From Clostridium sp. MB40-C1 (GTDB lineage: Bacteria > Bacillota > Clostridia > Clostridiales > Clostridiaceae): a stretch of DNA of 64,000 nucleotides. How positions within the stretch are numbered: the first letter of the stretch is position 1; each line of letters starts with the position of its first letter. The translations under genes were made by a program, and so were the position numbers. The notes beneath the pieces were generated by a model. That model was not told where the DNA came from, ran no database searches, and worked only from the letters and a program-made list of their open reading frames with translations. Positions 21,153 through 29,596 of the stretch are shown here, piece after piece. The stretch is from contig NZ_CP133189.1 in NCBI RefSeq assembly GCF_030913655.1, positions 3,462,001 to 3,526,000 on the forward strand, in the 5' to 3' direction.

Positions 21153-21545
21153 ATGGCTAAAGTTCAATATTTTGGAACAGGTAGAAGAAAGAAAGCAGTA
21201 GCTAGAGTAAGACTTGTACCAGGCGAAGGTAAAGTTACAATAAATAAAAGAGATATTCAAAACTTTTTTGGATTAGAAACTTTAAGATTTATTGTAAATC
21301 AACCATTAGTTTTAACAGCAACAAAAGAAAAATTTGATGTACTAGTAAATGTACACGGTGGTGGATTTACAGGTCAAGCTGGAGCTATAAGACATGGTAT
21401 ATCAAGAGCACTTGTTAAAGCTGATGAAACATTAAAACCAGAGCTTAAGAAAGCAGGATTCTTAACTAGAGACCCAAGAATGAAAGAAAGAAAGAAATAT
21501 GGTCTTAAGAAAGCAAGAAGAGCTCCTCAATTCTCAAAGAGATAA
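21153..21545 (+). CDS. rpsI: 30S ribosomal protein S9
   Basis: S9, 130 residues, with the C-terminal tail ending QFSKR whose last Arg touches the P-site tRNA anticodon loop. The N-terminus [15 protein letters not shown] is typical. GGGAGGA precedes the ATG; a terminator follows. Confidence 0.98.
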   Translation: MAKVQYFGTGRRKKAVARVRLVPGEGKVTINKRDIQNFFGLETLRFIVNQPLVLTATKEKFDVLVNVHGGGFTGQAGAIRHGISRALVKADETLKPELKKAGFLTRDPRMKERKKYGLKKARRAPQFSKR

Positions 21546-21559
21546 CAAGAAATGTTTCG

Positions 21560-21592
21560 AAGCAAGAGAGAGAGATCTTTCTTGCTTTTTTT
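21560..21592 (+). terminator. Terminator after rpsI
   Basis: AAGCAAGA (21560-21567) pairs with TCTTGCTT (21580-21587), followed by a T-run. Confidence 0.85.
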
Positions 21593-21788
21593 ATGCACAT
21601 TATACGGTAATTGGAAGTTAATACAATCCATGGGCTGGAAATAATAAATTTAATTTAAAATAATTTGGTATTCAATTTATTAAGAATATGTTTAAATATA
21701 GTAGTATATACATAAAACGATTAAAGAATAGACAAAACCTATGTAATGTGAGATATTTATTTTTATGAAGAATAAATGGAGGGGTTGT

Positions 21789-23396
21789 ATGAATTTAAGT
21801 GTAGTTATTATAGGCCTGTTAGGTGGATTAGGATTATTTTTATATGGAATGAAGTTAATGGGTGATGGTCTAGAAAATTTTGCTGGAGACAATATGAAAG
21901 TTTTCTTTGAAAAGATAACATCAAATCCAGTAAAAGGAGTTATTACAGGTGCTATTATTACAGCAATAATTCAAAGTAGTAGTGCAACAACTGTTATGGT
22001 AGTAGGATTTGTTAATGCAGGATTAATGAATTTATACCAAGCTGCAGGAGTAATAATGGGAGCTAATATAGGAACTACTATTACTACTCAAATTATAGCT
22101 TTTAATATGACTGGAATTATACCAGCATTTATAGCTTTAGGTGCATCAATGACTCTATTTTCTAAAAAAGAAAAAGTAAAGGAAATAGGAAATATCATAT
22201 TAGGATTTGGTATACTCTTTATGGGTATGGAATTAATGAAAGAAACTATGGCACCATTGGCTCAATCTGATTTTTTTGGAAAGATGATTATCTCTCTTAA
22301 AGGAAATATTGTATTAGGAATTTTAGTTGGTATGATTATGACAGCTGTAATACAAAGCTCTTCAGCATCTACTGGAATTTTAGTAGCATTATCAGCAACA
22401 GGAACACTTCCTATTGAGGTTGCAATACCTATATTGTTTGGTAATAACATAGGTACTTGTGTAACGGCGTTGATATCAAGTGTAGGGACACAAAAGACAG
22501 CTAAGAAAGCAGCACTTATTCATTTGTTTTTTAATTTAATGGGTACAATTATATTTATACCTTTTATACCTTTTTTAAAGGATATTGTTATAAAACTTGA
22601 TGCAAATAATGTAGAAAGACAAATAGCTAATGCTCATACTATTTTCAATATAGTGAATACTATAATTATGGTACCTTTTATTAATTATTTAGTTATATTA
22701 GTAAATAAGATAATACCAGGAGATGATGAAGTAGAAACTTTTGGAACTAAGTATATTGATGAAAGATTATTAGAGACTCCTATAATAGCTGTAGGACAAG
22801 CAACCCAAGAAATTGTTCGTATGGCTGAAAAAGCAAAAGAAAATTTAACTCTTGCAATGCAATCTTTTGAAACATCTAATGAAGATTTAATTAAACAAGT
22901 TTATGAAAATGAGAAGTTAATAAATCTACTTGAAAATGAAATTACAATTTTTTTAGTAAAATTGTCTAATAAAGATACATCAGAGGAACAAAAAAATATA
23001 GTTACATCCATGTTTCATGTAGTTAATGATATAGAACGTATAGGCGACCATTGTAAAAACTTGGTGGATCTTTCCAGTGAAAAAATACAAAAAAGGTTAA
23101 TATTTACTGATGATGGTATGAAGGAATTAAAGCATATGTATGAATGCACTATGGATGCTTTAACTATAAGTTTAAGTAGTTTTAAGGAAAATAATATACA
23201 AAAAGCTCAAAATATATTAATTATTGAGGAAAATATAGATAGATTGGAAAAAGAATATAGAGAAGCTCACATCAAGCGATTAAATAGAGGTGCTTGTACT
23301 GCAAGAGAAGGAGCTGTATTTTTAGATATGATTAGCAATTTTGAAAGAATAGGCGATCATTCAACTAATATTGCTGAATCAATTATAAACAGATAG
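21789..23396 (+). CDS. Na+/Pi cotransporter with C-terminal PhoU-like domain
   Basis: Predicted sodium-dependent phosphate transporter of the NptA/YjbB type, 535 residues. I chose ATG 21789 (MNLSVVIIGLLGGLGLFLYGMKLMGDG) because GGAGGGG lies just upstream. The duplicated membrane domain carries the paired QSSSA motifs (IIQSSSATTVM and VIQSSSASTGI). The C-terminal 200 residues are helical with two PhoU-type repeats (NDIERIGDHCKN and FERIGDHSTNIAES). A close paralogue lies at 27813-29420 on the other strand. Monocistronic. Confidence 0.9.
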   Translation: MNLSVVIIGLLGGLGLFLYGMKLMGDGLENFAGDNMKVFFEKITSNPVKGVITGAIITAIIQSSSATTVMVVGFVNAGLMNLYQAAGVIMGANIGTTITTQIIAFNMTGIIPAFIALGASMTLFSKKEKVKEIGNIILGFGILFMGMELMKETMAPLAQSDFFGKMIISLKGNIVLGILVGMIMTAVIQSSSASTGILVALSATGTLPIEVAIPILFGNNIGTCVTALISSVGTQKTAKKAALIHLFFNLMGTIIFIPFIPFLKDIVIKLDANNVERQIANAHTIFNIVNTIIMVPFINYLVILVNKIIPGDDEVETFGTKYIDERLLETPIIAVGQATQEIVRMAEKAKENLTLAMQSFETSNEDLIKQVYENEKLINLLENEITIFLVKLSNKDTSEEQKNIVTSMFHVVNDIERIGDHCKNLVDLSSEKIQKRLIFTDDGMKELKHMYECTMDALTISLSSFKENNIQKAQNILIIEENIDRLEKEYREAHIKRLNRGACTAREGAVFLDMISNFERIGDHSTNIAESIINR

Positions 23397-23534
23397 ACTT
23401 TATACATAAATATATAATAAGAGAACAGTAAGGATGTCTGCGATATTCTTACTCTTTTTTTATAAATTACAACTAATAAAAAATAAATATTAAGGACAAA
23501 ATAAAGAGAACAGTTTAAATTAGGAGGTATAAAG

Positions 23535-24305
23535 ATGATACAAAGGAGAAAGTTTAAACATATCCTGTTTTTTATGTTAATAGCATTTTTTATCTCTTAT
23601 AATTTTAAATATACAGCCTTAGCTGAGGAAAATCAGCAAAAGGTCATACTAATTGATCCAGGACATGGAGGAATTGATGGTGGAGCTGTATCAAAAAATG
23701 GAACAATAGAAAAGAATATTAATTTAGCAATTAGTAAAAATTTAAAGACTAATCTAGAAAAAAAAGGCTTTAAGGTAGTTATGACGAGAGAAGAAGATAA
23801 AGGGCTTTATTCTGATAAAGGAAGAATTAGAGACAAAAAAAATGAAGATTTAAACAATAGATGCAAAATAAAAAAAGAATCAAATTGTGATGCTTTTATT
23901 AGTATCCACTTAAACATGTTTCAACAAAGTCAATACTATGGTGCACAAGTATGGCATGAAAAACAGCCAGAGAGTGCTAAATTGGCTCATATAACTCAAC
24001 AAAATCTTATAAAAGATTTAAATAATAACAATAATAGAAAAGAAAAATGTGCAAAAGGTGAATATAAAATATTAAGATGCGCTTGTGATATACCATCTAT
24101 TTTAGTTGAATGTGGATTTTTATCAAATCAGTCAGAAGAAAGGATGTTAATAACAGATTCTTATCAAGAAAAAATAGCTTCATCATTATCAAAATCTATA
24201 GAGGAATATTTTAATACCAAGAACGAAGTAACAGAAGATATTAAAGAACAAGAAAGTAATGGTATAAAAAGAATTTGGGATATATTTACCAGTAAAATGC
24301 GCTAA
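23535..24305 (+). CDS. cwlD: N-acetylmuramoyl-L-alanine amidase, CwlD type
   Basis: Zinc amidase of the Amidase_3 family, 256 residues. An N-terminal hydrophobic segment (residues about 9-30) suggests export. Zinc ligands and catalytic residues are visible in IDPGHGGIDGGA (His), IEKNINLAI (Glu), SIHLNMF (His) and VECGFLSN (Glu). CwlD-type enzymes start muramic-delta-lactam formation in the spore cortex. The tail of about 40 residues past the domain is longer than usual. Function inferred from family; it could be another cell-wall amidase. GGAGGT precedes the ATG. Confidence 0.8.
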   Translation: MIQRRKFKHILFFMLIAFFISYNFKYTALAEENQQKVILIDPGHGGIDGGAVSKNGTIEKNINLAISKNLKTNLEKKGFKVVMTREEDKGLYSDKGRIRDKKNEDLNNRCKIKKESNCDAFISIHLNMFQQSQYYGAQVWHEKQPESAKLAHITQQNLIKDLNNNNNRKEKCAKGEYKILRCACDIPSILVECGFLSNQSEERMLITDSYQEKIASSLSKSIEEYFNTKNEVTEDIKEQESNGIKRIWDIFTSKMR

Positions 24306-24366
24306 GAGAAATAAATAATAAACGACATATTTCCTAGGAAATATGTCGTTTATTATTTATTTCTCT
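24305..24366. terminator. Bidirectional terminator, 62-nt perfect palindrome
   Basis: A perfect inverted repeat with 31-bp arms and the centre CCTAGG, ending in A/T-rich sequence on both sides. It lies between two convergent genes; the last codons of the minus-strand gene lie inside it. Confidence 0.85.
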
Positions 24367-24569
24367 CCCATGCAATAAGGGCATTTTGTGTGTACAGGAT
24401 GATCTAACATTAATGAACCTTCGTTTAGGGAACTATACATTTCGATATCCTCTTCATCTAATTCATTAATTTTACAGTCATCTTTTTCGTTTTTTAAGTC
24501 GTGTAGTACATTTTTTGAAAGATCATAAGCATAACGTTTGTAAAAAAACGGATATTGTTTTCTAATCAT
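24357..24569 (-). CDS. Small conserved-type protein with CPYC motif
   Basis: A 70-residue protein, not recognised. It starts MIRKQYPFFYKRYAYDLSK, is acidic in the middle (INELDEEDIEMYSSLNEGS) and ends HTKCPYCMGEK. The CxxC could bind metal or be redox active. A clear GAGGTG lies before the ATG on the minus strand, so it is likely translated. The stop codon falls inside the shared terminator palindrome. Confidence 0.65.
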   Translation of the reverse strand: MIRKQYPFFYKRYAYDLSKNVLHDLKNEKDDCKINELDEEDIEMYSSLNEGSLMLDHPVHTKCPYCMGEK

Positions 24570-24875
24570 ATTTTCACCTCAATATTATTATGTATAGTGC
24601 AATATAATTCTATCATATATAATGTTATATTTCATTAAATACGATGCAATTTTTAAATGAAATACATTGGAAATAATTATTTATTATAAGTGTTATTTTA
24701 GTAGAATTATTCTTGAGTTATATGAAATTAACAATATATAAAAATATATCCTTATTATAAAGTGGTTAAAAACAAATATTTTATTAAAATACATACTAAT
24801 TTTATGGTAAAATATAAATTGATATAGAAAAATATATCTAAATGAAAGGAGTAAGTTGGTTACCATTAAAAGCCA
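24570..24875. other. Divergent intergenic region before fumA
   Basis: 306 AT-rich bases that must hold the promoters of the small minus-strand gene and of the fumarase genes. I see no strong consensus promoter, repeat or stem. Confidence 0.5.
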
Positions 24876-25727
24876 ATGAATTATATGAGAGAAATAAAAA
24901 CTTCTGAAATAATTAAAATAATTAGAAATATGTGTATAGAAGCTAATTGTTATATATGTGAAGATATAAAAGATTCATTAAAGCAATCTTATGAAGATGA
25001 AAAATGGGAAGTAGGCAAAAATATTTTAGGCAAAATATTAGAAAATTTAAATATATGTGAAAGACAACAAATGCCTATATGTCAAGATACAGGTATGGTA
25101 TGTGTGTTTTTAGAGATTGGTCAAGAGGTTCATGTTACAGGAGGAAGTTTAGAAGAAGCTATAAATGAAGGAGTAAGACAAGGCTATAAAGAGGGATATT
25201 TAAGAAAGTCAGTTGTTAAGGATCCATTACAAAGAATAAATACAAATGACAATACTCCTGCAGTTATATATTATGAGGTTGTAGAAGGAGAAGGACTTAA
25301 AATAACAATTGCCCCTAAGGGATTTGGTTCCGAAAACATGAGTAGTATAAAAATGTTGAAACCATCAGATGGAGTAGAAGGAATTAAAAATTTTGTTATA
25401 GATACTGTAAGAAAAGCTGGACCAAATCCATGTCCTCCAATAGTTGTAGGTGTTGGCATAGGAGGCACTTTCGATAAGGCTGCGTATTTAGCAAAAAAAG
25501 CTTTGATAAGACCTATAAATATAAGAAACTCAATTAAATATTATGAAGATTTAGAGAAAAAACTTTTAGAGAGTATTAATGAATTAGGGATAGGTCCTCA
25601 AGGCTTTGGAGGTAGGACAACAGCTTTAGGAGTCAATATTGAAACTTATCCCACTCATATAGCAGGATTACCTGTTGCAGTTAATATTAATTGTCATGTT
25701 ACAAGACATGTTACAAAGGAAATTTAA
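24876..25727 (+). CDS. fumA: Fumarate hydratase class I, alpha subunit
   Basis: Fe-S hydro-lyase subunit (fumarate to L-malate, or tartrate dehydratase as an alternative), 283 residues. Cysteine ligands of the 4Fe-4S cluster are visible in [10 protein letters not shown], in [12 protein letters not shown] and in INCHVTRH. The start is uncertain: ATG 24885 ([10 protein letters not shown]) matches the usual N-terminus, but neither ATG has a well-spaced binding site; AAAGGAG lies about 25 bases away. The beta subunit follows. Confidence 0.9.
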   Translation: MNYMREIKTSEIIKIIRNMCIEANCYICEDIKDSLKQSYEDEKWEVGKNILGKILENLNICERQQMPICQDTGMVCVFLEIGQEVHVTGGSLEEAINEGVRQGYKEGYLRKSVVKDPLQRINTNDNTPAVIYYEVVEGEGLKITIAPKGFGSENMSSIKMLKPSDGVEGIKNFVIDTVRKAGPNPCPPIVVGVGIGGTFDKAAYLAKKALIRPINIRNSIKYYEDLEKKLLESINELGIGPQGFGGRTTALGVNIETYPTHIAGLPVAVNINCHVTRHVTKEI

Positions 25728-25841
25728 GTAAGTGATTTCATAAAATAGAGATTATATACTATCAATAAATATACTAAAGAATAATTACTTGTTTAAGGGA
25801 AGATATATAAGTGATAAGTATAACATAAGAGGTGATTTGTT

Positions 25842-26411
25842 TTGGATAAGAAAATTACAACACCATTAAGTGATATAGTAGTTGAAAATTTAAAAGTTGG
25901 AGATACTGTATTAATTTCCGGAACTATTTATACTGCTAGAGATGCAGCTCATAAAAGGTTAATTGAGCTTATAGATAAAAATGAAAAGTTACCTATAGAA
26001 ATAGAAAATCAAATAATATATTATGTAGGACCTACACCAGCTAAACCAGGAATGCCAATAGGATCTGCAGGTCCAACAACGAGTTATAGAATGGATGCAT
26101 ATACTCCACAGCTATTAGATATAGGGCTTAAGGGAATGATAGGTAAAGGTCTTAGATCTCAGAATGTAATTGATTCAATAGTAAAGAATAAAGCGGTGTA
26201 TTTTGCAGCAATAGGTGGGACAGCTGCTCTTATTGCTAAATCTATAGTTAAATCAGAAATTGTGACATATGAAGACTTGGGGTCAGAAGCTATAAGAAAA
26301 TTGGAAATTGTAGATTTCCCTGCTATAGTAGTTATAGACAGCCAAGGGAATAATTTATATGATATAGGACAAAAAGAATATTTGCGATTTTTTAATAAAA
26401 GGGGGAAGTGA
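25842..26411 (+). CDS. fumB: Fumarate hydratase class I, beta subunit
   Basis: Partner subunit, 189 residues, with the family segment YYVGPTPAKPGMPIGSAGPTTSYRMD and the GMIGKG loop. It starts at TTG 25842 after AGAGGTG. The two subunits are fused in many bacteria and split here, as in many clostridia. The 114-base gap to the alpha gene shows no terminator, so they are probably cotranscribed. Confidence 0.9.
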   Translation: MDKKITTPLSDIVVENLKVGDTVLISGTIYTARDAAHKRLIELIDKNEKLPIEIENQIIYYVGPTPAKPGMPIGSAGPTTSYRMDAYTPQLLDIGLKGMIGKGLRSQNVIDSIVKNKAVYFAAIGGTAALIAKSIVKSEIVTYEDLGSEAIRKLEIVDFPAIVVIDSQGNNLYDIGQKEYLRFFNKRGK

Positions 26412-26444
26412 GAAGATAGGTTTGGATAACTTCTCAATTTGAAT

Positions 26445-26966
26445 ATGAAATATAGCAAAGAAGATATTTTAGTAGATAAAAAAAATAGATTTAAATTTCA
26501 AGAGGCACTTATAAAAAAGTTTAATATGCCTTTGGTTGTAGTGACTGTTAATTATCCAGGAACAAGTAGATATAATGATATTACTAACAATATTATTGAA
26601 AACATAGACAATATTATTTCAGATATATTTTCTTTTTATATACATTTTAAGGTTTTAAGAATAACGGGAGAGGGACCAATATTAACTATTGCATTAGACA
26701 AGGATCCCAAAGAAATAAAACAAACGGCTATACAAATTGAAGATAAGCATATTTTAGGAAAATGTGTTGACATAGAAATATATGATAAAGATACAAATAA
26801 GATAGAGAGAAATGAATTAGGGTATTTTGAAAAAAGATGTTTTTTATGCAATAACTATTGGAAAGAATGTAAAGAACTAAATATTCATAGGGACGATGAA
26901 ATAATGCAATATGTAGTGGAAAAGTATAGAGAATATATGGATAGCTTTTCTGGAAGAAGTATATAA
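26445..26966 (+). CDS. citX: CitX-like phosphoribosyl-dephospho-CoA transferase
   Basis: Resembles CitX, which attaches the prosthetic group to the citrate lyase acyl carrier protein. Of about 173 residues, the visible family features are the MPLVVVTVNYPG strand near residue 30, ITGEGPILTIAL, the LGKCVDIEIYD motif and the C-terminal RCFLCNNYWKEC followed by a histidine. No citrate lyase genes are in the window. ATG 26445 is chosen over the in-frame TTG 26439; neither has a good binding site. Its place after the fumarase genes suggests cotranscription. Confidence 0.75.
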   Translation: MKYSKEDILVDKKNRFKFQEALIKKFNMPLVVVTVNYPGTSRYNDITNNIIENIDNIISDIFSFYIHFKVLRITGEGPILTIALDKDPKEIKQTAIQIEDKHILGKCVDIEIYDKDTNKIERNELGYFEKRCFLCNNYWKECKELNIHRDDEIMQYVVEKYREYMDSFSGRSI

Positions 26967-27078
26967 GAAATTGTTTTAAGACATATCTTTAGGAATGCTA
27001 AAAAAGTTTTAGGAGAAGTTATTTATATTTATTTAAAGGATATATTAAAGTAAAAGTTTAAACATTGGGAGATAAATA

Positions 27079-27774
27079 ATGTTAAAAAGATTTTCTTTGA
27101 AGACGAAGCTAATAATTTTTATTATAATTTCTATAATATCAATATGTATTATTATTAAAGAAGGAATAAATAATAGAAAAGCAAATTCAATAACAAACAA
27201 GAAAATAGAAATTAAGTCTTCTTCAAATGAGGAAGTAAAACTACAGAATAAAAGTAAAGATACAGAAATAATTAAAGATAAAGGGAATTTGTATTTAGAG
27301 GAGAAATATAAAAAAGGATATGATACTTTTCATAGGGGAAATTATGAAGAAGCAATAAAGATAGTAGATGAAGTAATTGCAAAAGATAAAAATTTTTATA
27401 AAGCGTATAGCATTAAAGGAATAGCTTTATGTTTTCTTGGTAATTATGAAGAAGGTATGAAGTTTATAAATAAATGTCTGCAAATAAACCCCCAATATGG
27501 TTATGGAAGGTTTAATAAAGCTCTTGGGTATGAATTATATGGACACTATGATGAAGCTTTAAGGTGGTATGATAAGGCATTAGAAGTTGAACGATATATA
27601 TGGAGTTATTATGGTAAGGCTAGTATATATGGTAGACGTGGAGATATAAACAATACGGTAAAATATCTAAAAATAGCTATAAATATGGATTCTTCTGTAA
27701 AGAAGATTGCTGAAGAAGAAAGAGATTTTAATAATGTAAGGAAATTTAAAGAGTTTAAAGAACTTGTTAAGTAA
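27079..27774 (+). CDS. Membrane-anchored TPR protein
   Basis: 231 residues: an N-terminal hydrophobic anchor (about 11-27), a charged linker, then at least three TPR units (YDTFHRGNYEEAIKIVDEVI, IKGIALCFLGNYEEGMKFINKCL, NKALGYELYGHYDEALRWYDKAL). TPRs mediate protein contacts; the partner is unknown. GGGAG lies before the ATG. It faces the Na/Pi gene and shares a terminator with it. Confidence 0.75.
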   Translation: MLKRFSLKTKLIIFIIISIISICIIIKEGINNRKANSITNKKIEIKSSSNEEVKLQNKSKDTEIIKDKGNLYLEEKYKKGYDTFHRGNYEEAIKIVDEVIAKDKNFYKAYSIKGIALCFLGNYEEGMKFINKCLQINPQYGYGRFNKALGYELYGHYDEALRWYDKALEVERYIWSYYGKASIYGRRGDINNTVKYLKIAINMDSSVKKIAEEERDFNNVRKFKEFKELVK

Positions 27775-27810
27775 AAAGCTCTAAAAGTACATATTACTTT
27801 TAGAGCTTTT
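27774..27810. terminator. Bidirectional terminator
   Basis: A 16-bp perfect stem (27774-27789 with 27795-27810) with loop CATAT, A-run on the left and T-run on the right, between two convergent genes. The left arm starts in the stop codon of the TPR gene. Confidence 0.9.
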
Positions 27811-27812
27811 GC

Positions 27813-29420
27813 TTATTTTTTATCTAACACCATTAGGGCTATATTTGTTGAGTGGTCACCTACTCTTTCAAGGTTTGTTACCAAGTCAATGAATATTGCA
27901 CTACCAGCTGTGTTACATTCTCTATTATTTAATCTAGCAAAGTGTTCATCTCTAAATTTCTTTTCTAGTGTGTCTATTTTTGATTCTACTTCTATAACTT
28001 GCTTTGCTTTATTATGATCAAAATTCTCTAGAGCAGCTATTGAATAATTAACAGCTTCGCTAGCTGCTGAATACATTTCTCTAGCGTCATCTAATCCTTT
28101 TTCAGAAAACATGACAGAATCATTTATTTTCAATTCAGCTAATTCTGTAATATTTTTTGAATGATCACCTATTCTCTCTATATCACTTACAACATGGAAT
28201 AGAGAGGACACAAGTTGTGATTGGTTTTGTGATAAATCAGCATTTGCTAAAAGAATCATATAATCAGTTATTTCTCTTTGCAGAAAATTAATAAGGTTTT
28301 CTTGTTCAAGGACAGAACTTATTAATTCTTCATTTCCTGTAAAAAATGTTTCCATAGAATTATCCAAATTTCTAGAAGAAAGTTTACCCATTCTTACAAT
28401 TTCTTTTACTAATTGGCCACAAGCTATTGATGGAGTTTCTAAAAGACGTTTGTCAAGATATTCTAAGTTATGTACATTATCTGCTTTATCTTCTCCTGGT
28501 ACCAATTTATTAACAAACTCAACTAGTAAAGGAATAAAAGGTACTTGAATTATTACATTAACAATGTTAAATAAAGTATGAGTATTTGCTATTTGTCTTT
28601 GTATGTCTCCTCCAAGTATAGGCACAATCTTTAGCACAAGACCTAGACATAGCATGAATATGACCGTTCCTATTGTATTAAAGGTTAAGTGTATAAGAGA
28701 TGCTCTCTTTGCATTTTTAGTAGTTCCAATACTTGCTAAAAGAGCTGTAACACATGTTCCCATGTTATCACCAAAAAGTATTGGTAGTGCTGCATCTAAA
28801 GTAATAGCATTAGTTCCAGCTAAAGCCATAAGTATACCAATAGTAGCACTACTACTTTGTACTGTTGCAGTCATAGCTAATCCAACAAGAACGCCTAATA
28901 CTGGATGTTTACCTAAAGTAAGCACTAGGTTTTTGAAGCTTTCCATCTCACCTAAAGGTTCCATAGAAGTTTTCATTATTTCCATTCCTACAAATAAAAT
29001 ACCAAAACCAAGAACGATATCTCCAATATCCCTTGTCTTTTTCTTTTTACTGAATAATACCATAGCTGCACCTATTGCTAAAACTAAAGGAGCAACATCA
29101 GATAATTTAAAAGCTATAAGTTGAGCAGTCATAGTTGTACCTATGTTTGCTCCCATAATAACTCCAGCAGCTTGAAATAAATTAAGAAGTCCAGCATTAA
29201 CAAATCCTACAGTCATTACTGTTGTAGCACTACTACTTTGAATTATTGCAGTAACACCAGCACCAACAAGCACAGCAAAAATTCGATTACTAGTTAGTAC
29301 CTCAAGAATTTTTTTTAACTTTTCTCCTGCAGCTTTTTGAAGACCATCTCCCATGAGTTTCATTCCATAAACAAATAGTCCCAATCCACCTAATAATTGA
29401 AAAATCATTATGTAATTCAT
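27813..29420 (-). CDS. Na+/Pi cotransporter with C-terminal PhoU-like domain (second copy)
   Basis: 535 residues, the same length and layout as the protein at 21789-23396: GGLGLFVYGMKLMGDGLQ start, paired QSSSA motifs (IIQSSSATTVM, VQSSSATIGI), GDNMGTCVTALLASIGTTKNA and the C-terminal PhoU-like repeats with DIERIGDHSKNI and LERVGDHSTNIA. GGGAG lies before the ATG. Two such genes about 5 kb apart suggest an old duplication; orientation differs, and sequence divergence is clear. Confidence 0.9.
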   Translation of the reverse strand: MNYIMIFQLLGGLGLFVYGMKLMGDGLQKAAGEKLKKILEVLTSNRIFAVLVGAGVTAIIQSSSATTVMTVGFVNAGLLNLFQAAGVIMGANIGTTMTAQLIAFKLSDVAPLVLAIGAAMVLFSKKKKTRDIGDIVLGFGILFVGMEIMKTSMEPLGEMESFKNLVLTLGKHPVLGVLVGLAMTATVQSSSATIGILMALAGTNAITLDAALPILFGDNMGTCVTALLASIGTTKNAKRASLIHLTFNTIGTVIFMLCLGLVLKIVPILGGDIQRQIANTHTLFNIVNVIIQVPFIPLLVEFVNKLVPGEDKADNVHNLEYLDKRLLETPSIACGQLVKEIVRMGKLSSRNLDNSMETFFTGNEELISSVLEQENLINFLQREITDYMILLANADLSQNQSQLVSSLFHVVSDIERIGDHSKNITELAELKINDSVMFSEKGLDDAREMYSAASEAVNYSIAALENFDHNKAKQVIEVESKIDTLEKKFRDEHFARLNNRECNTAGSAIFIDLVTNLERVGDHSTNIALMVLDKK

Positions 29421-29596
29421 ACCAACTCTCCCATTTAAATATTAAATTTATGTTAAGTACGTTAAGAATTCTATCACACAAATGTTAAATCTATATTAAG
29501 TTATAAAAATAAATTAGATTCATGTATATATTTTTTAAAATAAATAAATGAAAATAAATATTATATAGAAGTTAAGAATAAGTATGTTGACAATAT

